Part shown: piece by piece, positions 1-11,563 of the stretch
How positions within the stretch are numbered: the stretch's first letter is position 1
Layout of the letters: each line of letters opens with the position of its first letter
Assembly: GCA_036674765.1 (NCBI GenBank)
Contig: JARVKI010000047.1
Span: 124,001 to 188,000 of the forward strand
Origin: Seiridium cupressi
Taxonomy: Eukaryota; Ascomycota; Sordariomycetes; Amphisphaeriales; Sporocadaceae
Direction of reading: 5' to 3'
Length of the DNA: 64,000 bases
The notes under the pieces: generated by a model
Told to the model about the DNA's origin: nothing
The model's database searches: none
Seen by the model: only the letters and a program-made list of their open reading frames with translations
Translations under genes and position numbers: made by a program

Positions 1-521
1 TTGATAAGACCACCCATGACGTATATGTCGCCTTCTTTCGATGAAACACTATTGACGGCAGCTCCATATCGGGGAAAGGGACTCGGGATCGAAGATGTGA
101 AATTGAGCCTTCGTTGCGACCAAGGAAACAGCGACGCATTCGGATTTGACTGGGGGGCGTTTTGGGGAGCATTGCGAAGCTGCAAAAGGGGAATCGCAAG
201 TTAGCATGGAGACTTGCGGCGGACTTCTTCATCAGTACTGCTTACGGGTAAATCGCTTTGCTGCGGCTGCGGCTGCGGTTGGGGCTGCGACTGTGGTGTC
301 TGTTCAGCGGCGCGGCGCACAGCGTACTTCTCGAGATCTTGGTTTGGGCTACCACCCTCGTCGAACGAATTCAAGCTGCCGGTTGGTGTTGAGCGAGCGC
401 CCTTCTCGTCTCGGGCGACTCGTGCGGCAGCGTTGGGGATACCACCCGAGATTGGAGGACCGTCTCGACTTTGCAGCGCCCTATCCTGCTGGTTCTTCTT
501 GGACTTGAATAGGAATGCCAT
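1..521 (-). CDS. tea1: Tea1-like kelch-repeat cell polarity protein, 5' part only
   Basis: This is the N-terminal part of a kelch-repeat protein of the Tea1 type, which rides on microtubule plus ends and marks growth sites at the hyphal tip. Exon 1 is 521..246 (92 codons, phase 0). The intron is 245..180, with donor GTAAGC, branch GCTAAC and acceptor TTGCAG. Exon 2 runs from 179 to the left edge. The protein starts MAFLFKSKK and has a Pro-Gln run (QPQPQPQPQQ) near residues 76-85. Exon 2 encodes SLFPWSQRRLNF, then FPRYGAAVN and GDIYVMGGLI, which is the start of the first kelch blade. Family identity rests on this N-terminus and first blade. The rest of the propeller and the expected coiled coil lie outside the window, so completeness cannot be judged. 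Confidence 0.85.
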
Positions 522-3500
522 GGCGAATCAGAGCCAGGCCCTCCTGAGAGATGGCACTGGCGACGCAATTGCAGCGTGGTGATGCCACAGGTAATGCCAG
601 GCTAGTAGCGACGACGTTGTGCGACGGGGGGGATGGAATTGGCCAGATGTGATGTGCAGCAGGAACCAGTCGTGCGGAGCTAGGATAAAGAATAGCTATT
701 GCTGTCTCTGCGACTGTCGCGCGGTGGGTCGTCGAGAGTTGAGAAGGCTGGGAATTTCATGGAGGTTGGCAGTCCGGGCTTTGGCGTCGTTGGTTTTCCA
801 GGGTCCTGGTCGGTCTTTTTTTTTTTTTTTTTTTTTTATCAAAACATCGACTACTTTTTGAAAGCCAAAAGGTGAAATCCCGGCGCCGTTACTGTCTTGC
901 GCAGCCTCTTGAATTCCCGCTGCAATGCTGGAAGTCCGAAAACAAGAAAGAAGGTCGGGCGCAAAGGGACTAATCAATTCGTGTGTCGTGTCGCGTCGTG
1001 GTAGAAGGCGTAGAGTAGCGTGGGCGGAAATAGTAGATTGGTTTGGGTTTATTACAGAAATCCGAATATGAACACAGAAGCGACTGCAACATCCGTTTCG
1101 TCGTCTTTATCTCGTTTAGTCTTGGAAAACTCGAAGCTGTGCGACGGGAAGGGCCAGAGTTTCAATTACTCGATGTCGTCGTCCGCCTCGCCCTAACACC
1201 CGGAAACGATGAAGCGACGATGCTCGGTAGATGGTTAGGACAGAAGACAAAAATGGCTGTCGAGGTCAGGTCCGACGGGCCAGGTGAGCGAGCGCCAACG
1301 ATGCGGACTGCGCTTGGTGGATGGGACAAATGCAAATTTCCAGAACGCTCATCCAGGGGTTTCCCCCCTCAAAGACGCCTTGGCTTCCTGGGAGCTGGCG
1401 TGGTACGCTGCAGATGACCGGGGCTAACAGAGGGGTGGGCCGTCCATAGCGCTCCGCCTTGAATCATTTATTCAATGTTCGACTGGGATGCCCATGGCCG
1501 TGCTCAGCATGCGAAGAGTGTGTGCCGTGGTTTGCTGCGTCGTTCGCTGCGAGTGATTCTGGTGCGGCGCCAACAGTCACTGTCACACAGCGTGTGGATG
1601 TATACACGCATACGCCTAGCCATACATGTACACTTATATATAAATATATACCCCCATCTGCGAGGGCCAGCTGCGTGCTGCTGAATATTTACTTCTAGTG
1701 CATACACACATGTACGTATGTGCTGGACCAAGCACATCGGGGTTTGATCCTATTGTTGGTTTGTTCTGTCGTCATGAGCTGTTTACTTATCTCACCCCCA
1801 GCTATACACGCGTATATTAAGTGGCCCGCTCCCTCGGCGCGCACTCTTGCAACGATATGGTCAGGGAGCACCTTGCACACCAGGGGCTCGAATCTTGATG
1901 GGGCCGTAAGCTGGCGACGGAAATTGTCCACATGGGATTGGCATGAGATATTCCCGTAAAGGAAGATGTGCCCTATATTCTTCGAAAAACTCTTTTAATG
2001 ACGGATTCCCGCTCTTCTCCGTGCCATCGGCTCATCTGGCAGAACCAGGTAATCATGTCGTCCAATCTTGCATCTTGCCCTGTGGGCTGCACATATGCAG
2101 CCCCAACACCAACAACGTGTCCAAGTTCCTGCATGCCTAGGAATTTGCGGATTGCTTGGGGACAAGACTTCCAGGAGCGCAGGCCGGCGTAATTATATGG
2201 AGACCTTCGTCCAATCTGCATGGCATTGCGTAGCAGACCAACACGTCCGACAAAACCCCTTAAAAGGCGCGGCAGCTCCAATGCCCTACAGTAGCTATGC
2301 AGGAACATTGATGTCGTCGTAACAAGCTTCAAAAGGGGTCCCTTGGAGGCTAACCAAAAAGAGGGAAGAAAAAGAAAAAGAGTTCAGCTCGCACCTTATC
2401 CGGCAGCTATGAAAGTCCCTATCCGCTCGACTGGCGGTATTCAAGCCCGGCCCGCCTCCGTCATTTCTACATTCTTCCCATTACGATTAAAACTACAAGT
2501 GGCGTTGTTTTGCCTCCGGTTCGCGTCGACAATCGAATGTTTTGCGTCTCGTCAAACGTGCAACCAAGGCCAGGGTTCGCAAGGTCCGTTCACCTTATCC
2601 CTTAAACCTACCGTGTCTCGCATTGCAGACGATGGGCGAGGATTCCCACACACTGCGGTTACAGCCTGAGCTGCGTAGCAAAGGGCACTCGTTCGTAACT
2701 GATCAGCACTTACCCGGCCCGCTTCAACCAAGCAAAGGTCGGCAGCATCGGTACCCCGAATGTCCAGTCATTGAGTCCCTGTACGTCCCAGTAGGGCCTA
2801 CGGAATTCCGTTTGTCGCGTGCCTGTAAAAGTTTGTAAGGTTTTAACGGAAGGGCAGTCACGCCACAAGCTCTCCTCCGAAATACAACCTTTCGGCAGGA
2901 AGAGACAGTTTACAAGCCTTATTCCGATCCATGGTATTCAACTGTCCCAACGAACGCCACAGCGTTTGGAGGTGGACTAGGAACTTGAATTGTTGCCTAT
3001 TTACCTAGTTCGGTAAGTAAGGTTTTAAGTGTGAAAACGGTGATACTACCAGCCCTGCTAAAATCAAATGGACGAGGCTTTGTCAGAGCTTAAGCATAAC
3101 CCCGAAACTCTTGGTCAGCCTACAGTATGTCACTTTCGATTGTTGTGGTAGAGCGGCCATGTCACTATTGCAATGACAGTTTGCGATTACCGTCGCTCCA
3201 CGTTGCATTTTGGAAACACGGTCTCCAAATTGCCTTGCGCCATTGGGCCTGCAAATGACTTCGCACTTGTGCCTCGCCTGAATGACAACGCGCTTGGGCA
3301 AAGGACGGTAGTTTAGATCTCCACAGCGACACGGACAGTGAGTCTCTATAATCCGACTACACCGGTGAGACCCACAATGAGGTTAATATCGATGGTTAGC
3401 TTACGTATAATGTTGTCGTCCTTTGATACTCAGAATGAGGAAGGGCCAGGAAGTCAGACGTTTTATATGCCACGCTGTATTTCAGCTACGCACTTTACAA

Positions 3501-4826
3501 AGACGTGCGGTTGATCCGTCGTGCCCTAGGCCATACGTTTGGTCATGCAAATAAGACCATGGATGTTCGTCTCAAGATATGCGCCCCGAAGGTTGTGTAT
3601 ATCTACGAACATGGGATGTACATATCGATCAGCTTCATAGTCTTCAGTCTCTTGTCATGACTTGGGTAATCCGGTTTGTTGATTCTGGGAAGATACAACT
3701 CGAAATTCTCCTCGTTTTCTCCTTGTCGAATCTAGAATTGGCGACTTAGTTCTACTTGACTGTCGTGCGCCTAGTTTCCCCGACGGTAGAATGCCAGTTT
3801 CAGTCCCCAACCCTCCACCTGACAGTCAACTACGGGTATTAATTCCAGTGCGCAACATTACTAGATGCTGCAAGAAAAAGGTATCACATGATATATAGGT
3901 GGCTATAAATAATGTTTAATCTCCGTAATCTCACAAGGATGCATCCAGGTTCGCCAGGTTGCATTTCCCAACCCCAAAGCGTCGACCTGAAACAGCGGGC
4001 ATCGGTTGACCCATGATTAACCGGCACGTGAGCGGCCCAGCTATGCCTGGCCTAGCGGCTTTCTGAGCACCCAAAGTGCCAGCTCCATCAGCTCTGACAG
4101 CTCCTCCACCACCGTCTTCATCATCGCGCCGAAGCTATCCGGATTGGGTCTTGCTTATGCGGCTGATGATCAACTGCCAGTGCTTGCAAGTGCAAAGCAC
4201 TTTTGATGGTTGGTTCGCGGCAGTACCATATGCTTGGAACTTTTGCATGAGTCAACTGCTGTCGCCCTGGCGGCGCTTATGTGACTCTTACCATGCAGCC
4301 GTTTGAGTCTGTCGGTTGCAGTATTTTGGCGTCGACCTCTTGACTTCGATATTCTCGTTACACAGCATACCTTAGATAACCCTGGTTGTTCTTCCTTAGC
4401 GACGGGGAGGATATATCCTCCCGGCGTCAGCGCCAAAGAGAACTAGATAATTTACACACTGTTTCTTGATTTCATCTCAAATCTACTGACTACAAGTACC
4501 AGACTTTGACATTCACATTGCTCTATAACCTACATCAAAAACGGCCTCTCACCTGTAAATCGACGTTTGGAAGGTTGAGCTAATTGCCCCCACATTTCCG
4601 CCTTGCCAACTACATTCTCATTTGAGCTGGGGAAGCGAGCGAGCGGGAGAGAGCAGAGCAGAGCCAGCCAACGTTCAGAACGCACCGCGAACCACTACAA
4701 CCTACGACCAACGTCAACTTGAGCAACGGTTAGCCTTCTCCTCGACTCGAGCGCCGAAGCAAAACTTCCGCACGAGTCTCTGGCTCGCTCTGCACGCGAA
4801 CCGATATCCCTCGACCGCCGCGTAAG
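522..4826. other. 4.3 kb gap between divergent tea1 and kog1, no gene recognised
   Basis: Apart from the T run at 816-837 and an AT-rich alternating stretch near 1600-1720, nothing is recognised here. The longest ATG- or near-cognate-started ORFs (about 1043-1417 and 2343-2838, plus strand) lack recognisable domains. The right end, 4600-4826, has the CT- and CA-rich look of a fungal 5' leader for kog1. The stretch 2860-4470 is AT-richer with few ORFs. Confidence 0.6.
816..837. repeat. 22-nt homopolymer T run
   Basis: There is an uninterrupted run of 22 T on the plus strand about 300 bp upstream of the tea1 start codon, so it reads as poly-A on the coding strand of tea1. It may lie in the 5' leader or promoter. 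Runs of this kind are often length-variable and prone to sequencing error. Confidence 0.9.
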
Positions 4827-4893
4827 ATGGTAAAGCCGCATCCATCGCGCACTTGAGGTCATGTACCATGACGGCCGTCGCAGTCCAGCATAG
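4827..4893 (+). promoter_or_regulatory. Two short upstream ORFs before kog1
   Basis: uORF1 is 4827..4856 (ATG, 9 codons, TGA) and stops 11 nt before the kog1 ATG at 4868. uORF2 is 4861..4893 (ATG, 10 codons, TAG) and overlaps the kog1 ATG in another frame. If the transcript starts upstream of 4827 and is not spliced here, scanning ribosomes meet both before the main start, which would lower or condition translation. The ORFs are seen in the sequence; their regulatory effect is inferred. Confidence 0.5.
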
Positions 4894-4966
4894 TACATAT
4901 CCTGCGCAAGAGCAGCACTCCAACCCGACTGTCTCTAGCTCCTCGTCCCGACCTTCTCAAAAACAA

Positions 4967-5006
<40 letters not shown>

Positions 5007-8000
5007 CTCGTAAGAGCTCCACCCCAGGTGCTGCGTTCGCAGCCTCCAGAGCAGCGCGCGACGGGCCTACTTCAGCTACAGCCGTAACCCATGGTAGCTC
5101 GACCGCCATGTCGTCCTACCACCAACAACCAGCACAAAATGGCATGCAACAGCTGCCACTGAGGGCTGCAATGAATGGAAACGGTGGTTATCATGCGAAC
5201 GGTATTACAACGGATGACGATGTCGCCGAACGCAGACCCTCGACCGCCCCAGGTAACAAGCATCAGCTTGTCATCCGTACATCCTCACTCGACGACTCAG
5301 ATCGCGACCAGCCCCAACGGCGGCCCAAACCGCCGCTACTACGCTCCAAGAGCGAGCATATAATGCGCAACCTGGACGACACAGATCAAACCGATGAAGA
5401 GGTCCATGATTGGAGTGCTCGTCACGGATTCGAGGATCATTACCAGTCTGAAGATATCATATCTCACTTGGCGAATGTGAGTAGGGTGCCGGGTTTTTCC
5501 AGAACGAAGCTAACAATGCCTCTCAGAACTGGTACATGTACTATACCGACAAACGCCACGAAAGCACAGGACACCCCAAGACTCCCAGTTACGAGATCGA
5601 GGATTGGCGCATGAGAGATCGATTAAAAACTGTCTCCGCAGCTCTGGCTGTATGCCTCAACATTGGCGTAGAGCCGCCCGACCAGCTCAAGACAAATCCA
5701 GGGGCAAAGCTTGAGGCATGGACAGATCCGTTCTCCACAAAGGCGCTCGAGACTATTGGTAAATCACTTCAGGCGCAGTACGAGAACATCTCCCTTCGCA
5801 CGAGATACAAGCAATATTTGGATCCGTCGGTTGAGGAAACGAAGAAGTTTTGCATATCACTTCGAAGAAATGCCAAGGACGAAAGAGTATTGCTGCACTA
5901 CAATGGTCATGGTGTCCCCAAGCCGACTGCATCAGGCGAAATCTGGGTCTTCAACAAGAATTACACCCAGTACATCCCCATCTCTCTATACGACTTGCAA
6001 CACTGGCTGCAGGCACCTACTATTTTTGTCTGGGACTGCTCGGAGGCCGGCAACATCATTAACAATTACCACCGATTTGTTGATAAACACGAGGATGAAG
6101 AAGAGGCACAAGCGCAGGCGGATCCCAATTATGAGAAGACCAAGTATCGGTCATACTTGCATCTTGCTGCTTGTGCCGTCAAGGAGAACCTCCCTACGAA
6201 CCCAAATCTACCTGCCGACTTGTTCACAGCTTGTTTGACGACACCAATAGAGATGGCGTTGTGGTTCTTCGTTTTGCAGAATCCTCTGAAGACTAAGCTT
6301 ACCCCCGAAAGAGCCAAGAAGCTACCTGGCCGTCTTCAGGAGAGAAGAACACCGCTCGGCGAACTCAACTGGATCTTCACTGCAATTACCGATACGATTG
6401 CCTGGACTTCGCTCCCGAGACAACTATTCAGGAAATTCTTTAGGCAAGATCTCATGGTTGCTGCGTTGTTCCGCAACTTTATTCTGGCCCAGAGGATCAT
6501 GACCGTTTATGGTTGCCACCCACAATCATACCCAGCCTTGCCCGACACGCATCAGCACCCTCTGTGGGAAAGTTGGGATCTTGCCGTAGATCTCGCCTTA
6601 GCACAGCTGCCCATGTTGGAGAAGAAGGAGAGCGAGGGGATCGAGTACGAGTACCAGAGCTCTACTTTCTTCACCGAACAACTGACGGCTTTCGAGGTGT
6701 ACCTCGCCAGAGGCGATGCCAACCTTCAAAAGCCGCCCGAGCAGCTACCCGTCGTACTCCAAGTCTTGCTTAGTCAACAACACCGAGTCCGCGCGCTCAT
6801 ACTCCTCGGTAGATTTCTGGATCTAGGTCCCTGGGCTGTTCAATTAGCTCTTAGCATAGGCATATTCCCCTATGTTCTGAAGCTACTGCAGTCAGCAGCC
6901 GCAGAGCTGAAGCCAGTCATGGTTTTCATATGGACCCGTGTGCTGGCCGTGGATATTTCCTGTCAGCCCGATCTGATAAAGGATAGCGGCTACAATTACT
7001 TCGCCCAGATCCTGAAGCCCAACGAGCAGCTACCCGTTGCTAACAGCGACGAACACAAGGCTATGTGTGCATTCGTCCTTGCGATGCTATGCAAAGGCTA
7101 CAAGTCGGGTCAGGTAGTCTGCAACCAATCCGACATCATGTCTTCGTGCTTGATGCATCTGAGAAACGAAGACAACGTGCTCCTCCGTCAGTGGGCATGC
7201 TTGTGCATTAGTCAATTATGGCAAGATCTGCCCGACGCCAAATGGAGAGGCATCCGGGAGAACGCACCCCTAAAGTTGGCGGCCTTGGCAAAAGACCCGT
7301 GCTGTGAGGTACGCGCCGCGGTAGTCCATGCCTTGACGACCTTCTTGGGTATCCCGGATCTTACCGACGAGGTCGCTCGCATCGAGGAATCGATAGCCTG
7401 GACTCTACTTGACATGGCAAACGACGGCAGTCCCCTCGTCCGCAAGGAACTCCTCGTCTTCCTATCCCAATTTGTGCTGCGCTATGAAAGCAAGTTCTTG
7501 GTAACTGCCTATGAACAGCTGGCGGAGGAGAAGGAATATCTACTCTACCCTCCCCAGGATGACGAATCCGAACAGAAGCTAGGCTTACACTACGTGCGAC
7601 CTGACCATCGCAACGCTGATGGCTCGATCCAGGTCACGGCTCAAGGACTGTCTCACAACACAGTGTTCGCAGCCTGCTGGAAGCACGTCTTGATATTGAC
7701 AGTCGATCCCCATCCCGAAGTACAGAATGACGCGACCATTATTGTAGACTATGTCCATAACGCTTTGTTGACCTCACCAACAGGCATTTATGCCCAAGGA
7801 TTGATGGAGGAAATTTCACGCCGGATCAAGAAGACAAAGGGCCACAAGAAGCAGTCATCGGTGTCCCGAAATTCCATGATGGGCCCTTCTGCTGCTGGTG
7901 GAACAACTCCAGAGGTTCACCCAGGCCTGCTAAAGCGGACAGCGAGTCTTCTTTTCCAGATTCCTAGCACAATTTGGGGAGGCGAAACGAGTCCAAACAC

Positions 8001-9426
8001 CCCCATGCCCTCGCCCGGTCTCATCCGTACAGGCTCGCAGAGAATCAAATCGTCAGCCGACTGGGCAGCGCCGCCTGAACAGAATGATCTGATCGCGGCG
8101 GCCTCGCATTATCACGTCGCTGAGGAACCAGTTTCAGGGGGGTTCAAGGAGCGCAAGCTTGGTGAGTTGCCCTTGCTCCCGTTGAAGAGCACTTTCCTGG
8201 ACTGGTCTGTGGAGTACTTCCGTGAGCCCCAGATGAAGCCCACCGAATCAGAAGAGCCAGGCAGCACCGAGTACAACGAGCGATTGTGGAGAAGATCTCG
8301 TAACGAGAATATTCTCCGTGAGACGCAGCCGCAGAAGCATTTTGCTGGCAGTCACCGGTGGACGAACCAGCTATGCATTATGAACAATGGTGCTCAGCCC
8401 GCAAAATTGACGTTCCATCAATTTGAGGACCATCTCGCCGTAGCCGACGATGGGAACACCGTGAATATTTGGGACTGGAAGAAACAACACCGCATCGGCC
8501 ATTTCTCGAACGGCAACCCGGAAGGCTCAAAAATCTGCGACATGAAGTTCATCAATGAGGATGACAATGCATTTTTGATGACGGGGTCATCGGACGGTGT
8601 GCTGCGTGTCTACCGCAACTACGAGACTGAGAAGTCGACCGAACTAGCTAGCGCATGGAGAGCGCTTACACACATGGTCCCCAGTAATGTAAACTCTGGG
8701 ATGGTCTTCGATTGGCAACAGGTCACAGGCAAGGTCCTGGTTGCCGGTGACGTCCGTGTGATTCGGGTCTGGGCCGCAGCTTATGAGACCTGCATCATGG
8801 ACATACCAGCCCGTTCCGGGTCGTGTGTGACATCTCTCACTTCAGACCAAATGACAGGTAATGTCTTCGTTGCTGGATTTGGAGATGGTGCTGTGAGGGT
8901 TTTTGATACTCGGTTGCGGCCACAGGAGTCTATGGTCAAGAAGTGGAAGGAGGAGAATGATCGTCAATGGATCAAGAGCGTGCACATGCAAAGAGGCGGT
9001 CAACGTGAATTGGTGTCGGCCAGTCGGAACGGCAAAGTTAAGCTCTGGGATATCCGCATGGAAACTCCTCTCAAGGTCTTCGAGACCACGCACGACACTG
9101 TTCGGACAGCCAGTACCCATGAGCATTTACCTGTGTTCTCCGTGTAAGTGAATCCGACTCCCTATGATGTTGTTCATTCTTTGCTGACTGGTCTTATTAG
9201 TGGTACCTCTGCCCATATCGTCAAGGTCTTCAACTTTGATGGTCAGGAACTTTCACGAATGGAACCGTACACCAGCTTCCTGCAACAGAACCGTGGCGCA
9301 CCGATCTCAACTACAGCGTTCCATCCGCACCGCATGATCCTCGGGTGTGCCGCCCGCGGTGATCACCATATTAACCTCTTCACTTGTGCCGAAGAGAAAC
9401 CCGGCGACTATTTCCGCGCTATTTGA
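4868..9426 (+). CDS. kog1: Kog1/Mip1 (Raptor), TORC1 scaffold
   Basis: This is the Raptor subunit of TOR complex 1. It presents substrates to the TOR kinase and couples nutrient status to growth, on vacuolar or endosomal membranes. Exons are 4868..5476, 5527..9143 and 9201..9426, with donors GTGAGT and GTAAGT and acceptors CTCAG and TTAG; phases agree and give 1483 residues, normal for fungi. After a low-complexity N-terminus with 14 Gln (about residues 33-46), the caspase-like RNC domain follows at about 190-390 (WYMYYTDKRHES, LLHYNGHGVPKPT, FVWDCSEAGNII). A HEAT-repeat region lies at about 480-780, then a poorly conserved Ser/Pro linker, and WD40 blades at about 1130-1480 (SSDGVLRVY, DGAVRVFDTR, GKVKLWDIR). 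ATG 4868 is the first in-frame ATG. Raptor's RNC domain is generally held to be non-proteolytic. Confidence 0.97.
4964..5005 (+). repeat. CAA/CAG tract encoding 14 Gln in kog1
   Basis: This is a trinucleotide repeat of two CAA followed by twelve CAG codons, in frame in the Kog1 N-terminus before the RNC domain. A pure CAG run of this length is expected to vary between strains. Confidence 0.9.
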
Positions 9427-10545
9427 TACCTCAACATTTGTTTCGCTTTGCTGATAATTCTCTCGCACTTGCGGCTACGACTACATGAAATGACGATATA
9501 GAGGCGGCATCATGAAAAGTAGATTTTCTCACCTCACAAAAATTTTAATAACCTCTACTTGTGCTTCTATGCCTGCTTGTGGTAAGGCAATGGAAGTATT
9601 CACTGCATTGAGTGCATGGAAAGTGCTGATGGGCACTCGGAAGACAGGGGCTGCTGAATAAGGCGTTCTTTGAATTGCTTGCATGGACAGGAAAGTTTCC
9701 ATCATTTGCGGAGTCAATCAATGGCCGCATGACCCACCGGTTCGGTGCGGTTGTCCAAGCCATCAGTTTCATTTAACCCAGTTTTTTGCTGTTTAGCATT
9801 CACGATTTGCGAAGCCAACGTATGCATATCTCATGTTTCACAGAGACTTCGCGGGGTGGCAAGATGACGAGAGATCCCTTGACACCTCAAATATGTAGAG
9901 TGTAATGCCATATTATCTGCTGTTGCATTGCGATTTGACGTCCGACCTGGTTAATAGGATGCTTCTGCAAGAATCGTTTAGCCACTAACAATTAACTAAA
10001 ATTTGATGTGAAGGCATTTCAGATCATAGTGCATGCTATGCTCCTCAGTTAGCTATTTTGCGTCGAATCGCGTAGACAGTCCCGCTGTGGAATATGTACC
10101 GATGCCATACCTCTTTGTATAAGTGCTGTATTTCTTGGTCCGTCGGCAAATACTCTTTCCGCTGTTTCCTGAGCAACTATGTCAAATTGGAAACGTAGTC
10201 ATCTTAGAATTATCCCTTACGCCTATCACGTTGGGAGGACGATCTTTCGCAGCAATAGATTCATGGTACCCTTTCAGCCACCTTCCAAAGTCTTCTCGAT
10301 GGTAAGTTATAAACTACCAAGCCCAAATCTACGTGTCGAAGATATTGAGATGAAATCCAAAGGCCGTATCGTGTAATGTCTATACGAGACAACCTCATCT
10401 TAGTTAACATGTTACTGTAACAAGTTGTCCTTCGAGCCTCCTGTACGTTGGTCTCTGGCATTGCATGAGAGGAGATAAAGAAATAACCACAATAAACGAC
10501 CAAACTGGTAGAAATTATTGTTGAGTTACCCTTTTTTAAGGTACA
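9427..10545. other. Intergenic, 3' side of kog1, no gene seen
   Basis: This AT-rich stretch holds only ORFs shorter than 90 codons with no recognisable content. It contains the 3' UTR of kog1 and the downstream side of the possible minus-strand secreted-protein locus. Confidence 0.6.
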
Positions 10546-11152
10546 TTAAAAATTGAATAACTCATGTGTCTCATGTCTTGCCACCAGTAAATGTATATGA
10601 AAGTTTTTATTCTCTTGTATGGCATTTTCTTGAGTATCATTCCATTGCTCAATAATCCCGTTTACGATCTGACAAATCCACACCAATATTTGCGAAAGCT
10701 ACTTACACGTTTCTTCATCTCATCAATATCACCGTCATTGACCTTGCCATTGATGTCGACATCAAACCCTCCACGACTGTCAACGCTCATCATTGCGCTA
10801 AGTGCCCTCTCAACGTCGAATCAGCTCCGTGTGGATCTAGCTCTCCGCTGTCAAATTCGCCCGCGGCACCTCGCCATCTCTTCTTATCCTCGGCGAGGGA
10901 ACGGGTATTGTGCCCCCGGTGTCCCTCTTGACAGATCCATAACCATCCAAAGCAATTGTCCTAGTTTCAACGCCATTCGAAGATAAGTTCACGTCGGCGT
11001 GGCGGGCGGATATGAGGATCAGGTGTCTCATGGTTGTATATCTTCCCCAGATCGAGAGTCGAATCGGGATCCCGGGTGAGGAGGGGAATCGCGCCAGAGA
11101 TGCTTGCGAGCGCGAGCGTGACGAGGATGTGCCTGGATCGATGCGGTCTCAT
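10546..11152 (-). pseudogene. Possible small secreted protein, apparently frame-broken
   Basis: On the minus strand, ATG at 11152 opens a 61-codon ORF (MRPHRSRH, then hydrophobic ILVTLALASISGA, then IPLLTRDPDSTLDLG) that looks like a signal peptide plus the start of a mature secreted protein. It stops near 10967. About 20-30 codons earlier a second frame becomes coding-like (NGVETRTIALDGYGSVKRD) and ends at a possible donor at 10869. A third segment, 10808..10707, encodes GFDVDINGKVNDGDIDEM, with EF-hand-like acidic spacing, and ends in a perfect GTAAGT donor. A last open stretch, 10647..10548, follows. I found no intron that joins frame 1 to frame 2, so either one indel broke the gene or this is a chance pattern. 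Family unknown. Confidence 0.3.
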
Positions 11153-11563
11153 TTTTACTCTGTTCCTGTGTTTCGGTGTTGTGCTCGGGCTTTTTGTATG
11201 TCTGCGACGAGTCGTTGTGTCCTCGCAACAAATCAGAAAGGTATAGCGAGACGGTGGATATGGAGGAAAAAAGAAGCATTGTTGCACAAATAGCCATACG
11301 CAGAACCTGTATACCCTGCTCAATGGGATTGATTGTTTCTGCGTCCTCAAGTGCTCATGTACCCCTCCTAGCGCTGATAGATGCAAGCCGATTCGTTCAC
11401 AAACTCCGTATCATACCACTTGGTACGACCTGGTATTCAATATGAAGAGTAAAAATAAGATACCTATATAATTGAAATTACTTTTGATGGCTCAAACGGC
11501 CATGCCCTCCCGTTGTGTCACCATAGTAGCCCCGAAGGTGCCACTCTGTGGCGCATCACCAGT
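11153..11563. other. Short gap 3' of the STAND-N/ankyrin gene
   Basis: This holds the 3' flank of the minus-strand ankyrin gene and the presumed promoter side of the broken secreted-protein locus. No gene or RNA is recognised. Confidence 0.5.

Noticed and set aside
1043..1417. 124-codon ORF upstream of tea1
   Set aside because: It begins at a TTG codon, has no domain and lies in a probable promoter region.
1720..1760. tRNA-like GGGGTTTGATCC stretch
   Set aside because: No A box, acceptor stem or anticodon arm can be folded around it; a similar GGGGTTTTGATCCC near 35036 also lacks a cloverleaf.
4861..4867. ATG at 4861 as the kog1 start
   Set aside because: It is in another frame and stops after ten codons; the RNC-containing frame starts at 4868.
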